A model generated the notes under the pieces. That model had not been told where the DNA came from. It worked only from the letters and a program-made list of their open reading frames with translations, and searched no databases. Position numbers and translations under genes: made by a program. From Gammaproteobacteria bacterium (GTDB lineage Bacteria; Pseudomonadota; Gammaproteobacteria; Pseudomonadales; Azotimanducaceae), in contig DUBB01000050.1 of assembly GCA_012960535.1 (NCBI GenBank), positions 62,001 to 126,000 of the forward strand: DNA of 64,000 bases, written 5' to 3'. Shown here piece after piece: positions 34,694-43,410 of the stretch (position 1 is the first letter of the stretch; each line of letters begins with the position of its first letter).

Positions 34694-36756
34694 ATACTGA
34701 CTCGTTCCGATTTATCCAGATAAAGGTCGTGGTCAGGCTTAACATCAAAAGCGGCGTACCAGGCGTCTACATTGCGTACAATCCCATTGACCCGATATTT
34801 TGGCGGGGAATGGGGGTCTATCTTTAACAATTGCAATGCAAGGTCGGGGCTTCGATGGGTTCGCCAGCTTTGCGCAAAAGCAAGAAAGAATCGCTGGTCC
34901 CCCGTCAGGTCATCGATCACAGGGGCAGCCTGGCCGTTGAGTGCCTGCTTATAGGCATAGTAGGCTACTTCGATTCCACCCAGATCGCCGATGTTTTCGC
35001 CGAGGGTAAATTTCCCATCGATAAAATTGTTTTCAGCCGGTTCATAAGTATTGAATTGGTTGATTAATTCTCTGGTACGGCCGTCGAAATTTTCCCTGTC
35101 CTTGTCTGTCCACCAGTTTCTCTTGACACCGAGCGAATCTGACTTTGACCCTTGATCATCAAACCCGTGACCCATCTCATGTCCAATAACTGCGCCAATG
35201 GCACCATAGTTAACAGCCAGGTCTGCTGCTGGATCGAAAAAAGGCGGATCCAGAATGGCGGCCGGAAAGACGATTTCGTTGAAGCCGGAATTGTAATAAG
35301 CATTAACAGTTTGCGGCATCATGAACCACTCTTCACGATCAGTTTTAGTGGCCAGTCTGTCGATATCATATTGCTCGAAGAAACTGTTTATGCGGTGGGC
35401 GTTAGCAAACAGTGATTTTGCATCAATGGTAATGGCAGACAAGTCCATCCACTGGTCTGGATAGCCAATTTTTGCCCTGAAAGCCTCTAATTTAAGCAGT
35501 GCTTCCTGTTTCGTGGTACTGCCCATCCAGTCGATCTTTTCTATGCGTGCCCGAAATGCTGAGCGTAGATTTTCGACCAGTGTTTCCATGGCGGCTTTCG
35601 ACTCGGCACTGAAATGGCGATTAACGTAAGCCTGACCGAGCAGTTCACCAAGGCCATATTTACTGCCGACCAGGGCGACTCCCCTCTTCCAGCGAGCAAG
35701 GGGTTCGCTTTGCCCTCTTATTTTTTGCCCCCAGAATTCGAAGCTTGCCTGATCAATCTCGGTCGATAACAGGTTAGTTTGATGGTCGATTATATGGAAA
35801 GTTAGATAGGCTCGCCAATCCTCGATTTCCACCGTCCTGATCAGTTCAATGAGCGGAGCAATGGTATCTGGGTGAGACAGGTTGATTTCTTCAATGGCCT
35901 GAATTCCTCTTGCTTTCAGAAATCTGTGCCAGGGAAAGTTTGGCTGTTCAGCGACTAGCTGGCTGGTCGAGGTGGGATTGAATGTTTTGTCCCTGTCTCT
36001 TCTATCTGATCTGACCCATTGTAGTTCGGCGATTTTCGTTTCGATGGCCAGAATTCTGGCAGGCCAGTCTGTAGTCTTGTTGTAATCAGCGAACGAAAGT
36101 ATCTGAGCAATATAGTCCTTGTATTCCGATCTGATCTGGATCATTCGTTCACTGTCTTCCAGATAATAATCCCGATCCCGAAGGCCCAGCCCAGAAAGCC
36201 CGATGGATAGGTTGTACTCGTCCGGGTTTAACGGGTTGAGGCCTATCCAGGCACTGAACGGACTGATTCCACTAACGAAGTATTGGCGTCCGAATTCATC
36301 GGCTAAATCGTCAATAGAGTTGATCAGATTGATTCGTTCGAGGTCTTCGGAAAGCGGCGACAATCCTAATTGATCCAGCGTTTTGGTATCCATCCAGCTG
36401 GTAAAATAATCTCCGACTTTCTGTTCAGGTCCGTCTGCTACCGATTCATCCTGGCTCAGGTCAGAGATAATTTGCCGAACCCTGTCTTCTGCTCGTTCAC
36501 GGATCAGTGCGCTAACGCCCCAAGAGGTTCGCTCTGCGGGAACCGGGTTTTCGGATAACCACTTACCATTGGCATATTGATGAAAATCGTCTCCGGGGGA
36601 AGTGGTAAAATCCCGCGCTTTGAGGTCAACGCCCCAGGGCGGATACAACGGTAATACTTTTGCCGCTTTAGATAGCTTGGATTCAGTTTCTTCGGTGCAA
36701 GCAGTAATGAGCATGGCTGCTGCTATTGCCAGCATTGATTTTGCTAATAGATTCAT
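34687..36756 (-). CDS. M13-family zinc peptidase, lipoprotein (neprilysin/PepO-like)
   Basis: Envelope-anchored metallopeptidase. The 689 residues begin with a lipoprotein signal ending in the lipobox LITAC (Cys about residue 20). The M13 N-terminal domain follows (DDFHQYANGKWL), then the catalytic part with NSGFNEIVFPAAILDPPFF, the HExxH zinc site in AVIGHEMGHGFDDQGS and the third-ligand motif ENIGDLGGIEVAY. VDAWYAAFDV and the closing ERVSIW are the usual C-terminal landmarks. GAGA lies before the ATG. It is the first gene of a two-gene unit with the sulfatase and probably trims extracellular or periplasmic peptides. Confidence 0.92.
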   Translation of the reverse strand: MNLLAKSMLAIAAAMLITACTEETESKLSKAAKVLPLYPPWGVDLKARDFTTSPGDDFHQYANGKWLSENPVPAERTSWGVSALIRERAEDRVRQIISDLSQDESVADGPEQKVGDYFTSWMDTKTLDQLGLSPLSEDLERINLINSIDDLADEFGRQYFVSGISPFSAWIGLNPLNPDEYNLSIGLSGLGLRDRDYYLEDSERMIQIRSEYKDYIAQILSFADYNKTTDWPARILAIETKIAELQWVRSDRRDRDKTFNPTSTSQLVAEQPNFPWHRFLKARGIQAIEEINLSHPDTIAPLIELIRTVEIEDWRAYLTFHIIDHQTNLLSTEIDQASFEFWGQKIRGQSEPLARWKRGVALVGSKYGLGELLGQAYVNRHFSAESKAAMETLVENLRSAFRARIEKIDWMGSTTKQEALLKLEAFRAKIGYPDQWMDLSAITIDAKSLFANAHRINSFFEQYDIDRLATKTDREEWFMMPQTVNAYYNSGFNEIVFPAAILDPPFFDPAADLAVNYGAIGAVIGHEMGHGFDDQGSKSDSLGVKRNWWTDKDRENFDGRTRELINQFNTYEPAENNFIDGKFTLGENIGDLGGIEVAYYAYKQALNGQAAPVIDDLTGDQRFFLAFAQSWRTHRSPDLALQLLKIDPHSPPKYRVNGIVRNVDAWYAAFDVKPDHDLYLDKSERVSIW

Positions 36757-36877
36757 GCATTTCTCTTTATCGGTCTGAGCAATGGCCTGGTCAGAATAGC
36801 ATCAGTTGTCGAACAGTTGTTGATACAAGCCGGGTTGCCCATGATTCAGGTAGTTTTCAGTGTGGTCGCCTTTTTTA

Positions 36878-36902
36878 AAGATGCGTCATTATGACGCGTC
36901 TT
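36878..36902 (-). terminator. Possible intrinsic terminator after msrB
   Basis: AAGATGCGTCAT and ATGACGCGTCTT pair around a single T with one mismatch, a 12-position stem centred on GCGTCAT/ATGACGC. On the minus strand it is 60 bp downstream of the msrB stop, but only a short T-run follows (CTTT then A). It could also be a protein-binding palindrome in front of the M13 peptidase gene. Confidence 0.4.
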
Positions 36903-36961
36903 CGGCATGCACGGATATTAGCATATCACTGTTATTGCAACGCTTCGGTCTGCCGCGTTTA

Positions 36962-37342
36962 TCAGGTCGCTGAACGCGTTCCGGTAACGAATTTCATGGA
37001 TATTGAATTGACGCAGTGTCGAGTGTTTTTTGCAGTAAGTCGCTCGCCTTCGAAGACGTGACCCAGGTGGCCGAGACAGTTAGTACACAGGATCTCAGTG
37101 CGCAGGCCATCGTTATCCTTTTCTTTAGTAATGGCCCCGGGAATTTCATCGTCGAAAGCAGGCCATCCGCAATGGGCTTGGAATTTGTCCTCCGAGCGAT
37201 AGAGCGGAGCATCACATTGTTTGCATAGGTACAGGCCGGTTTCAAATAGATTGTCAAATTCGCCAGAAAAAGGCCGTTCGGTTCCCTTTTGAAGCAGGAC
37301 CCACTGTTCTTCTGCCGTTAGCGTATTTCTATGGTCGTTCAT
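36962..37342 (-). CDS. msrB: Peptide-methionine (R)-S-oxide reductase
   Basis: Repairs methionine-R-sulfoxide in proteins using thioredoxin. The 126-residue protein has the two zinc CxxC pairs ([10 protein letters not shown] and [14 protein letters not shown]), GWPAFDD, and the catalytic Cys in [12 protein letters not shown]. It lacks a signal peptide, so it is cytoplasmic. The N-terminal [21 protein letters not shown] is the family start, so the ATG at 37342 is right. It stands alone, 158 bp from the divergent GFA-domain gene. Confidence 0.95.
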   Translation of the reverse strand: MNDHRNTLTAEEQWVLLQKGTERPFSGEFDNLFETGLYLCKQCDAPLYRSEDKFQAHCGWPAFDDEIPGAITKEKDNDGLRTEILCTNCLGHLGHVFEGERLTAKNTRHCVNSISMKFVTGTRSAT

Positions 37343-37499
37343 AAGGTTGCCTTGATCTGGAGAGAAAATGCTGTTTGACAGACAATTATGCCTCTGATCA
37401 GGACAGTTTCACAGCACTGGAATAGTTTGATATCACTAGTAGACTAGGCTATGAGGGTGCAACAAGGTGTAACAGGATCAATAGGAGAAAGGGGGAAGT

Positions 37500-37907
37500 A
37501 TGACTTTTCATAGTGGGAAATGTCTTTGCGGTGAAATCAGTTATCAGATCGATGGTGATCCTGTAGCGGCAGGCGTCTGCCACTGTAAGAATTGCCAGAG
37601 GCAGGCAGGGTCTGCTTTTTCGACGCTCTGGGGCATACCCAAAGCTGCAATTCAATTCACTGGTGCGATGCCCAAGTGCTATCTGGATGGCGATACCGCC
37701 AGTGGTGGGCAAGTCAGCCGTTATTTTTGTGGTAACTGTGGATCAGCTCTGTATTCAGAGGTTCCGGGCCAGAAAGATATTCTGTATCTGAAAACGGGGA
37801 CCCTTGATGACACCGACTCGTTTTCCCCTGATTTCCATGCCTGGTGTGATAGTAAGCAGTCATGGGTGGATATTCCGGACGGTGTGACTCAGATGGCGAG
37901 ACAATAG
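37500..37907 (+). CDS. GFA (glutathione-dependent formaldehyde-activating) domain protein
   Basis: A 135-residue zinc protein of the GFA/CENP-V fold. Zinc-binding cysteines are in GKCLCGEISY, CHCKNCQRQAGSAF and YFCGNCGSALY. Its roughly 130-residue size fits single-domain family members. Most members have no proven reaction, and the formaldehyde-glutathione name comes from one subgroup. ATG 37500 follows GGGGGA. It is a single gene, divergent from msrB. Confidence 0.88.
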   Translation: MTFHSGKCLCGEISYQIDGDPVAAGVCHCKNCQRQAGSAFSTLWGIPKAAIQFTGAMPKCYLDGDTASGGQVSRYFCGNCGSALYSEVPGQKDILYLKTGTLDDTDSFSPDFHAWCDSKQSWVDIPDGVTQMARQ

Positions 37908-38047
37908 CAATTCCAGTTCGGGGGTTTTTCGTTTGCATTGTTGTCGCTTAGCTGAGATCGGCAACACCAACCGGGTCGGTCAACAGTAGTTGCAATGCCA
38001 TCAATTGAAACGAAGCCACTCATGAGAAACTCTGGGGCCAGCTGGTT

Positions 38048-39388
38048 CTAAATACCGTAGGCTTTCCTGAGTAGCGACATGGGGTGACTAGTGACTGCGC
38101 TGCTATCGGTCAGGTTTTCAATATGGGCGGCTGCCATGGGGCAGTCACTCGCGAAATGGTGGTTCTGTGCAGCGTCAACCTGTTTGACCACGGGTCGGGC
38201 AATTTTCAGGGATTTTGATCGGGTCTCTTTTTTTACCGCATAGGTGCCATCGTGGCCTGAACAGCGTTCGATGGTCTGGACCTGAGTGTCAGGCACTAAA
38301 TTAAGGATGTCCCGGGTCTTATAGCCAATTTTTTGGACCCTTAAATGGCAGGCAACCTGATAACTAATGTCACCGAGAGATTGTTTGAAGTGGGTGTTGA
38401 ATTCACCCGCTTTGTGGCGCAGGTAGAGATATTCAAAGGGATCGTAGAAAGCTTCCTTAACCTTTTGGACATCTGGATCATCCGGATACATCAGCGGTAA
38501 TTCCTGTTTGTACATCAGCACGCACGAAGGGATGGGTGCGATCAGGTCATAACCTTCATCGACCATGCTGGCAAGAATCGGAATATTTTTTTGTTTCAAT
38601 GCATCGACGGAATCCAGGTCGCCCAGTTCCAGTTTGGGCATGCCACAGCAGGCTTCTTTGTTGACCAGATCAATATTGATGCCGTTGTGCTCGAACACTT
38701 TGACAAAATCGTCGCCGAGATCCGGGGTATGGTAATTGCCGTAGCAGGTTGCATAAAAAGCCACTTTACCAGTGGTTGCGGCCACTGCTTTAACCTTTAT
38801 TTTATCGGCCTTTTTGTCGGCGTTGAATTTTTTCCGTAAAGTATTGCGGTGATAGGATGGCAGCGGGGCCTTTTTATGGATGCCCATAGTCGTTTCCAGG
38901 GCACTGCGAAACAGCGTGTTGTTATTCAGCGTATTAACCGTCAGGTCGACCAGAGGGATAGTGGTGATAGCTTTGCCTAAAGCATCGGTGCTGGTGAGTA
39001 TCCTGTCGCGTAAGCGTACCTTGCCTGCTTTGAATTTCTGGGCTTTGGCTCGTAGCATCAAGTGCGGAAAGTCAACATTCCATTCGTGGGGTGGTACGTA
39101 AGGGCATTTGGTAAGATAACAGAGATCGCACAGGTAGCATTGATCAACAACCTTGTCGTAATCCGCTTTGTTAACGCCGTCTACTTCCATGGTTTCTGAT
39201 GCATCGACCAGGTCAAACAGTGTGGGAAAGGTATCGCACAAACTCACACAGCGGCGGCAGCCATGGCAGATATCAAACACCCTTTCCAGTTCTTCATTGA
39301 GCTGGTCAGCCCGCCAGAAATTGTCATCTTTCCAGTTCAGAGGATGCCGTGTAGGAGCCTGGAGACTGCCTTCGCGATGTGCTTTCAT
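38048..39388 (-). CDS. Fe-S oxidoreductase with CCG domains (GlpC/heterodisulfide reductase-like)
   Basis: Electron-transfer protein of 446 residues. Two 4Fe-4S motifs lie near the N-terminus: CHGCRRCVSLCDTFP and CYLCDLCYLTKCPYVPPH. Two Cys-rich CCG-type modules follow: one from about residue 215 with NKEACCGMPKLELGD, and one near residue 355 onward with ERCSGHDG, where the second motif reads CSG. The class typically passes electrons between a donor flavoprotein and the quinone pool. In several bacteria close relatives sit beside rubrerythrin genes, but none is here, so partner and substrate are unknown. No signal or membrane segment is visible. Confidence 0.82.
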   Translation of the reverse strand: MKAHREGSLQAPTRHPLNWKDDNFWRADQLNEELERVFDICHGCRRCVSLCDTFPTLFDLVDASETMEVDGVNKADYDKVVDQCYLCDLCYLTKCPYVPPHEWNVDFPHLMLRAKAQKFKAGKVRLRDRILTSTDALGKAITTIPLVDLTVNTLNNNTLFRSALETTMGIHKKAPLPSYHRNTLRKKFNADKKADKIKVKAVAATTGKVAFYATCYGNYHTPDLGDDFVKVFEHNGINIDLVNKEACCGMPKLELGDLDSVDALKQKNIPILASMVDEGYDLIAPIPSCVLMYKQELPLMYPDDPDVQKVKEAFYDPFEYLYLRHKAGEFNTHFKQSLGDISYQVACHLRVQKIGYKTRDILNLVPDTQVQTIERCSGHDGTYAVKKETRSKSLKIARPVVKQVDAAQNHHFASDCPMAAAHIENLTDSSAVTSHPMSLLRKAYGI

Positions 39389-39566
39389 GTTTGACCCGGT
39401 ATTGCTGATTTAGTTAATAAGGCAGGATTAAGTTTATTAGGAGTTGAGCGATAGCGCCAATAAAACCGCTTACGCTTATCAATCAAGGCAATTTATTGTG
39501 ACACCGCGCCTGGAAATAGCAGCAGTTTTGGTGCCGCGCTAACGCTGGATTACTAGCTCTGAATCA

Positions 39567-40856
39567 TTAGCTCGGGGTTATTGATTGCTGGCGCAGGTCG
39601 AGTTTTGACCGAATAAGCTGGTGGGCTTTTTTGTTTAGGGGATACTGGATCAAAGGGATAACTGCGAGAAAAAGGCCCAGTGCGGTGCCCACTGAGTAGG
39701 TGAGCAAGAGACCGTCAAGGGCCGGTTGCGGGTTTGTCTGGCCAGGGATGAAATTAAAGGCCAGTTCAAGAATGGCAAAGCTGGCACCGACCGCGATTGC
39801 GGCTCCGAGTTTGTTGGTTGTCGTCAATAAGGCGAAAAACATGCCGGAGCGCTTTTCGCCTGAATGGAGTTCATCCTGATCTGTGAGATCCGCCATCATT
39901 GATCGCAACAGTGTTGGCGCGGCTCCAAAAGCGATACCGTAAGTGAGCGTAAATCCCCACAGGATGAAAATATTCCCGGCTTCGGCTATGGGTAATAGGA
40001 GTATGTTGACAGCCGCGCCGTAAAGGAGGGCGATTTTTAGCGCCACATCTTTGCCGATTTTATAAGCGAGTTTTAACCACATGGGCATGGCCAGGAAGCT
40101 GGCCATGAAATAGAAAAGCAAGGCTATGCTGGCATGTTCCGGGAGCTTGAAATAGGTGCTGGCGACAAAGATATAAAGGGCACCACTGACTGCTGTGCCA
40201 AAACCGGAAGCAAAGTCTGCGGCCAGCAGGCGCCACATGAGCCGGTTATTGACGATGAGGTGGAACTGTTGTTTTATGGCCAGCCGGGTTGGAGAAATGG
40301 CCTGACTGTCCGGAACCACCAGTAAAGTGGGGAGGGCGAGAATTGGGAAAAGGATTAAGCAGAACCAACCCATGCTGGCTACCTTATCCTGCTGCTGACT
40401 ATAACCAGATAACTCAAGAGCGGCAGGTATAGCCAGCACGATGGTCATGCCAGCAATAACAAAAATTTCCCGCCAACCAAATAATCGGGAACGATCATCA
40501 TAGCTCTGGGACAGTTCTGCTCCCCAGGATTGATGGGCTATAGCCAGCATGGTATAGCCGATATAAAGAGCGATCAGCCAGAACAGGAGATAGCCGGCTG
40601 ATACTGACTCTTTAACAGGCATGAAAACCATCCAGACTGAAATCAGAAGGATAGGCAGGGACAGAGCAATCCAGTGTTTCCTTCGTCCCCAGCGTGTCTG
40701 GAAACGATCGATAGCGTAACCCATGATTGGATCTGTAATGACATCGCTTATTCTGGCTATGGTGAAAATCGTACCGACCATGACAAGGGACAAACCCATT
40801 CCTTCACTATAAAAACGAGGTAAGTAGACGGCGATGGGCATGCCCATCGCGGCCAT
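39567..40856 (-). CDS. GPH-family (MelB-like) sugar/cation symporter, 5' end uncertain
   Basis: Inner-membrane major-facilitator transporter of the glycoside-pentoside-hexuronide group. The 429 residues give about 11-12 membrane segments and the family motif ARISDVITDPIMGYAIDRF followed by RWGRRKHWI. The only ATG (40856) lies inside the first helix: the frame stays open 63 bp further upstream and codes KPLTTPILAAYSGISLP, which looks like the missing N-terminus but has no ATG, GTG or TTG. A GTG at 40923 in another frame would restore a normal start if one T near 40907 were absent. The substrate cannot be told. Confidence 0.82.
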   Translation of the reverse strand: MAAMGMPIAVYLPRFYSEGMGLSLVMVGTIFTIARISDVITDPIMGYAIDRFQTRWGRRKHWIALSLPILLISVWMVFMPVKESVSAGYLLFWLIALYIGYTMLAIAHQSWGAELSQSYDDRSRLFGWREIFVIAGMTIVLAIPAALELSGYSQQQDKVASMGWFCLILFPILALPTLLVVPDSQAISPTRLAIKQQFHLIVNNRLMWRLLAADFASGFGTAVSGALYIFVASTYFKLPEHASIALLFYFMASFLAMPMWLKLAYKIGKDVALKIALLYGAAVNILLLPIAEAGNIFILWGFTLTYGIAFGAAPTLLRSMMADLTDQDELHSGEKRSGMFFALLTTTNKLGAAIAVGASFAILELAFNFIPGQTNPQPALDGLLLTYSVGTALGLFLAVIPLIQYPLNKKAHQLIRSKLDLRQQSITPS

Positions 40857-41236
40857 GGGCAGCGATATACCGGAATAGGCGGCTAGAATAGGTGTAGTAA
40901 GTGGTTTAACGGGCTGATTTCACTTGTTGATTACGGTTGCTAGTTACCCTACCAGAATTTACCTTAAAATGAGCAGGCCATCGGCGATTTCCTCTGACCT
41001 GTTGCGCCCACGGGTTTAAGCCGTAAATCAGTAGGAACTCGAGCATTATTGCCACAATGAGGTGGGAAAACAGAACTCACTCGAGTTAATTACGGTGATA
41101 TGAATATCTGGAATTAGCTGAAATTAACGTTTGAGGACTAAATGTTCACAAACGTCATTATTGAAAGATGATGCTATTGTAAACAGTTGGCTAGACCGGT
41201 TAGCCTGATGGCTGAAATTATCTATGGATTGAAATT
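40857..41236. other. Intergenic stretch between GPH symporter and quinone oxidoreductase
   Basis: This 380-bp divergent region contains the likely true 5' end of the symporter gene (about 40857-40923). It also holds an 8-bp inverted repeat, AACTCGAG (41036-41043) and CTCGAGTT (41080-41087), with a 36-bp spacer, a possible operator for one of the divergent genes. The rest is AT-rich with no ORF or clear terminator. Confidence 0.5.
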
Positions 41237-42205
41237 ATGAAGGTTGTCTATTGCGTTAAAGCGGGCACACATTTGGATTTGGTGTATCAGGATATAGCCC
41301 CGCCATCGCCGCCAGGGCCCGGTGAAATCCAGGTTTCGGTTGATGCTAGAGGCATTCAGTTCAGCGATCTGGTGCGGTTTGCAGGGGACTACCAGGATAA
41401 CGCGGGTTATCCTTTTGTGGTTGGTGGTGAAGGCGGTGGGACCGTTGTTGCAGCGGGTAGCGGCGTGACCCAGGTAGAACCAGGGGATAAGGTTCTTGTG
41501 CCAGCGGGTTGTGTTGAAATCGTTAACGTCGCGGAAAAAGCCGCAACCCTCGTTCCGGACGGCATTGACCTTAAAGTAGCCGCTTCATTCAGAAACAATT
41601 ATTTGACGGCACTGGATGGTTTGACTCGAGCCGGTCTGCAGCCTGGAGAAACGCTTCTTGTTCATGGGGCGGCTGGCGGCGTGGGGCTGGCGGCAGTTGA
41701 TGTTGGTAAGTTAATGGGTGCCAGCGTCATTGGTACGGCCAGCTCGGATGAAAAACTGGCTGTGGTTAAGCAAATGGGCGCGGATCAGGTAATCAATTAC
41801 AATAATGGTTTTCGAGAGCAGGTGAAACAGTTGACCAGTGGTCTGGGTGCAGATGTTATTTATGATCCAGTTGGGGGTGATGTGTTCGACGAATCGGTAC
41901 GAAGTATTGCTCCCTTTGGACGCATTCTGATTGTAGGTTTTACTGGCGGGCGACCCGCCCTTGCTAAAACCAACCACCTGCTGGTTAAGGATGCATCTGT
42001 CATTGGCTATACCGTTGGGGGCCTGCAGCGGCATCGACCCCAGTTAGCACGCGGGCATATGCAGGTATTAATGGGTTGGCTCGCTTCTGGAAGAATCCAC
42101 CCGTTTATTTCCCACGTGCTGCCCATGGCCGATATTGTAGAGGCCTACCAGCTACTGGTGGATCGTAAAGTGGTGGGCAAGGCGATTATCACCAGTTCTA
42201 GGTAA
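41237..42205 (+). CDS. NADPH:quinone oxidoreductase-like zinc-free MDR protein
   Basis: A medium-chain dehydrogenase/reductase of 322 residues. The N-terminal GroES-like domain reads VVYCVKAGTHLDLVYQDIAPP and GIQFSDLVRFAGDYQ. The Rossmann half has LLVHGAAGGVGLAAVDVGKLMGA, the NADPH-binding AxxGGVG pattern, then GASSDEKL-like SSDEKLAVVKQMGADQVINY. The structural zinc lobe and catalytic zinc residues of alcohol dehydrogenases are absent, as expected for the QOR group. It is a lone gene; the in vivo acceptor is not known. Confidence 0.88.
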   Translation: MKVVYCVKAGTHLDLVYQDIAPPSPPGPGEIQVSVDARGIQFSDLVRFAGDYQDNAGYPFVVGGEGGGTVVAAGSGVTQVEPGDKVLVPAGCVEIVNVAEKAATLVPDGIDLKVAASFRNNYLTALDGLTRAGLQPGETLLVHGAAGGVGLAAVDVGKLMGASVIGTASSDEKLAVVKQMGADQVINYNNGFREQVKQLTSGLGADVIYDPVGGDVFDESVRSIAPFGRILIVGFTGGRPALAKTNHLLVKDASVIGYTVGGLQRHRPQLARGHMQVLMGWLASGRIHPFISHVLPMADIVEAYQLLVDRKVVGKAIITSSR

Positions 42206-42328
42206 TCAGATTCGCTTGCTAATTGTGCCGGGTACTGGCATCTGAGCGCCCAGTGTCTGCTCGTTTGAGGTCTGGATGACAGACCCTTGCCGGTCCGGCG
42301 AAATCGCTAATGGAGCAGATCCTGGTTG

Positions 42329-43030
42329 TTAATCCTTATTTAGTGATATACAGGCCTCGCGGAGCAATTTAGCTGCCACTGCGCTATTCACTTTCGACAG
42401 GTTCTTAATAATACATTCGGCGGCCTCTGCGACCATTTTCTGTTTCATGGGATGCCCGTCTCTGGCTTTCTCAAACCAATGTATGGCACCCGGCGGCATA
42501 CCGGCTTCACCATGAATTTCCTCCAGTAGTACTTCTTCTAGCATGTCTTCCCCGTGCCCGGTTGGGCCGCCTATGCCTTTGATGAAGTGTAGTTTTTTTT
42601 CTGGGCCACCGATGCCTTTGATGAAGTGAAGGGTGTCGCCTTCTGTTTCAACGACTTCAATATTAATGTGATCCATGTCCTGATGTATGTTTGATCCCCT
42701 TGCCCTGTGTTCCCCGTCATTGGACCGGGTGACAAAGATTTTCTTATTGGATGATGGGTTACTGTTATTTTCACCGTCCCCAGAAGTCTTGATGATTTTG
42801 ATTCTGGTGTTCTTGTTGTTCAGGGCCTTTAACAGTTCGTCATTGAGTTCGATGCCTGCTTCACTGAGGATTTCCACTAGGGTTTCGTGGTTATTATCCT
42901 GAGGCTGATCAGACGTGATCTCACTCTCAATGGCTATAGCAATGGCTGATTCATTAGATTCCTGGTCCGCCCTGGTCAGCACAGGTGATACCAGCAGAAC
43001 GACTAGGAATGCGCCGATAAATTTTTGCAT
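42329..43030 (-). CDS. Exported protein of unknown function with internal GIGGP duplication
   Basis: A 233-residue protein. The ATG at 43030 follows AAAGGA and gives a signal peptide (MQKFIGAFLVVLLVSPVLTRA-D); the in-frame ATG at 43048 is less likely. The mature part is polar and acidic: an Asp/Glu/Asn/Ser-rich N-terminal region, a basic patch around KKIFVTRSNDGEHRARG, then two adjacent copies of a 13-residue unit (LHFIKGIGGPEKK, LHFIKGIGGPTGH) from a 39-bp duplication. The C-terminal helical part holds two Cys (AECIIKNL, REACISLN) that could form a disulfide. I recognise no family. A 14-bp tandem repeat lies just upstream of its ribosome site. Confidence 0.7.
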   Translation of the reverse strand: MQKFIGAFLVVLLVSPVLTRADQESNESAIAIAIESEITSDQPQDNNHETLVEILSEAGIELNDELLKALNNKNTRIKIIKTSGDGENNSNPSSNKKIFVTRSNDGEHRARGSNIHQDMDHINIEVVETEGDTLHFIKGIGGPEKKLHFIKGIGGPTGHGEDMLEEVLLEEIHGEAGMPPGAIHWFEKARDGHPMKQKMVAEAAECIIKNLSKVNSAVAAKLLREACISLNKD

Positions 43031-43080
43031 GTGAGGATGTCCTTTCATTGGTGTCTTTAAATTAATTGTCTCTTAAATTA

Positions 43081-43150
43081 ATTGCTTTAAATTAATTGCT
43101 TTAAATTAATTGCTTTAAATTAATTGCTTTAAATTAATTGCTTTAAATTA
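43081..43150. repeat. AT-rich 14-bp tandem repeat, five perfect copies, in front of the exported protein gene
   Basis: The unit ATTGCTTTAAATTA is repeated head-to-tail five times without a mismatch from 43081 to 43150. Degenerate copies flank it on the left (about 43056-43080, ATTGTCTCTTAAATTA) and right. On the minus strand it lies 50-120 bp upstream of the start codon at 43030, in the promoter or 5' untranslated region. The unit is not a multiple of three and is pure enough to suggest slippage-driven copy-number variation. Confidence 0.95.
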
Positions 43151-43410
43151 AATTTCTTAATTATTGTTTCTCAATTAAAGTTACTAACCAGGTTAAGTTT
43201 TTGGCCATGGTAGGGTTGGTCTATTCGAATACCTGCTCCAGATAGAATGCCTGCTTGCTTCGAAACTGAAGTGCTGACCTGACTTAATGCCTAGCTTGAA
43301 GTTTATCCAATAGTTGTCGAATGCCAAGCGCTTGCAAGCCCAAACGATAGTTTTATGAGGTAGAGCGACTTACCAGACTTGTATTTCAGGCGGTCGCGGT
43401 CATAAAAACC
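43151..43410. other. Rest of the gap between exported protein and DUF218 genes
   Basis: Together with the repeat this is a roughly 380-bp non-coding gap between two minus-strand genes. It contains overlapping short palindromes (CAAGCGCTTG, 43325-43334, and CTTGCAAG, 43331-43338). No open frame or convincing promoter was found. Confidence 0.5.

Noticed and set aside
43081-43150. Iterons of a plasmid or secondary replication origin
   Set aside because: No replication initiator, partition gene or DnaA-box cluster is near, and the surroundings are ordinary chromosomal genes. A role at the 5' end of the adjacent gene is simpler.
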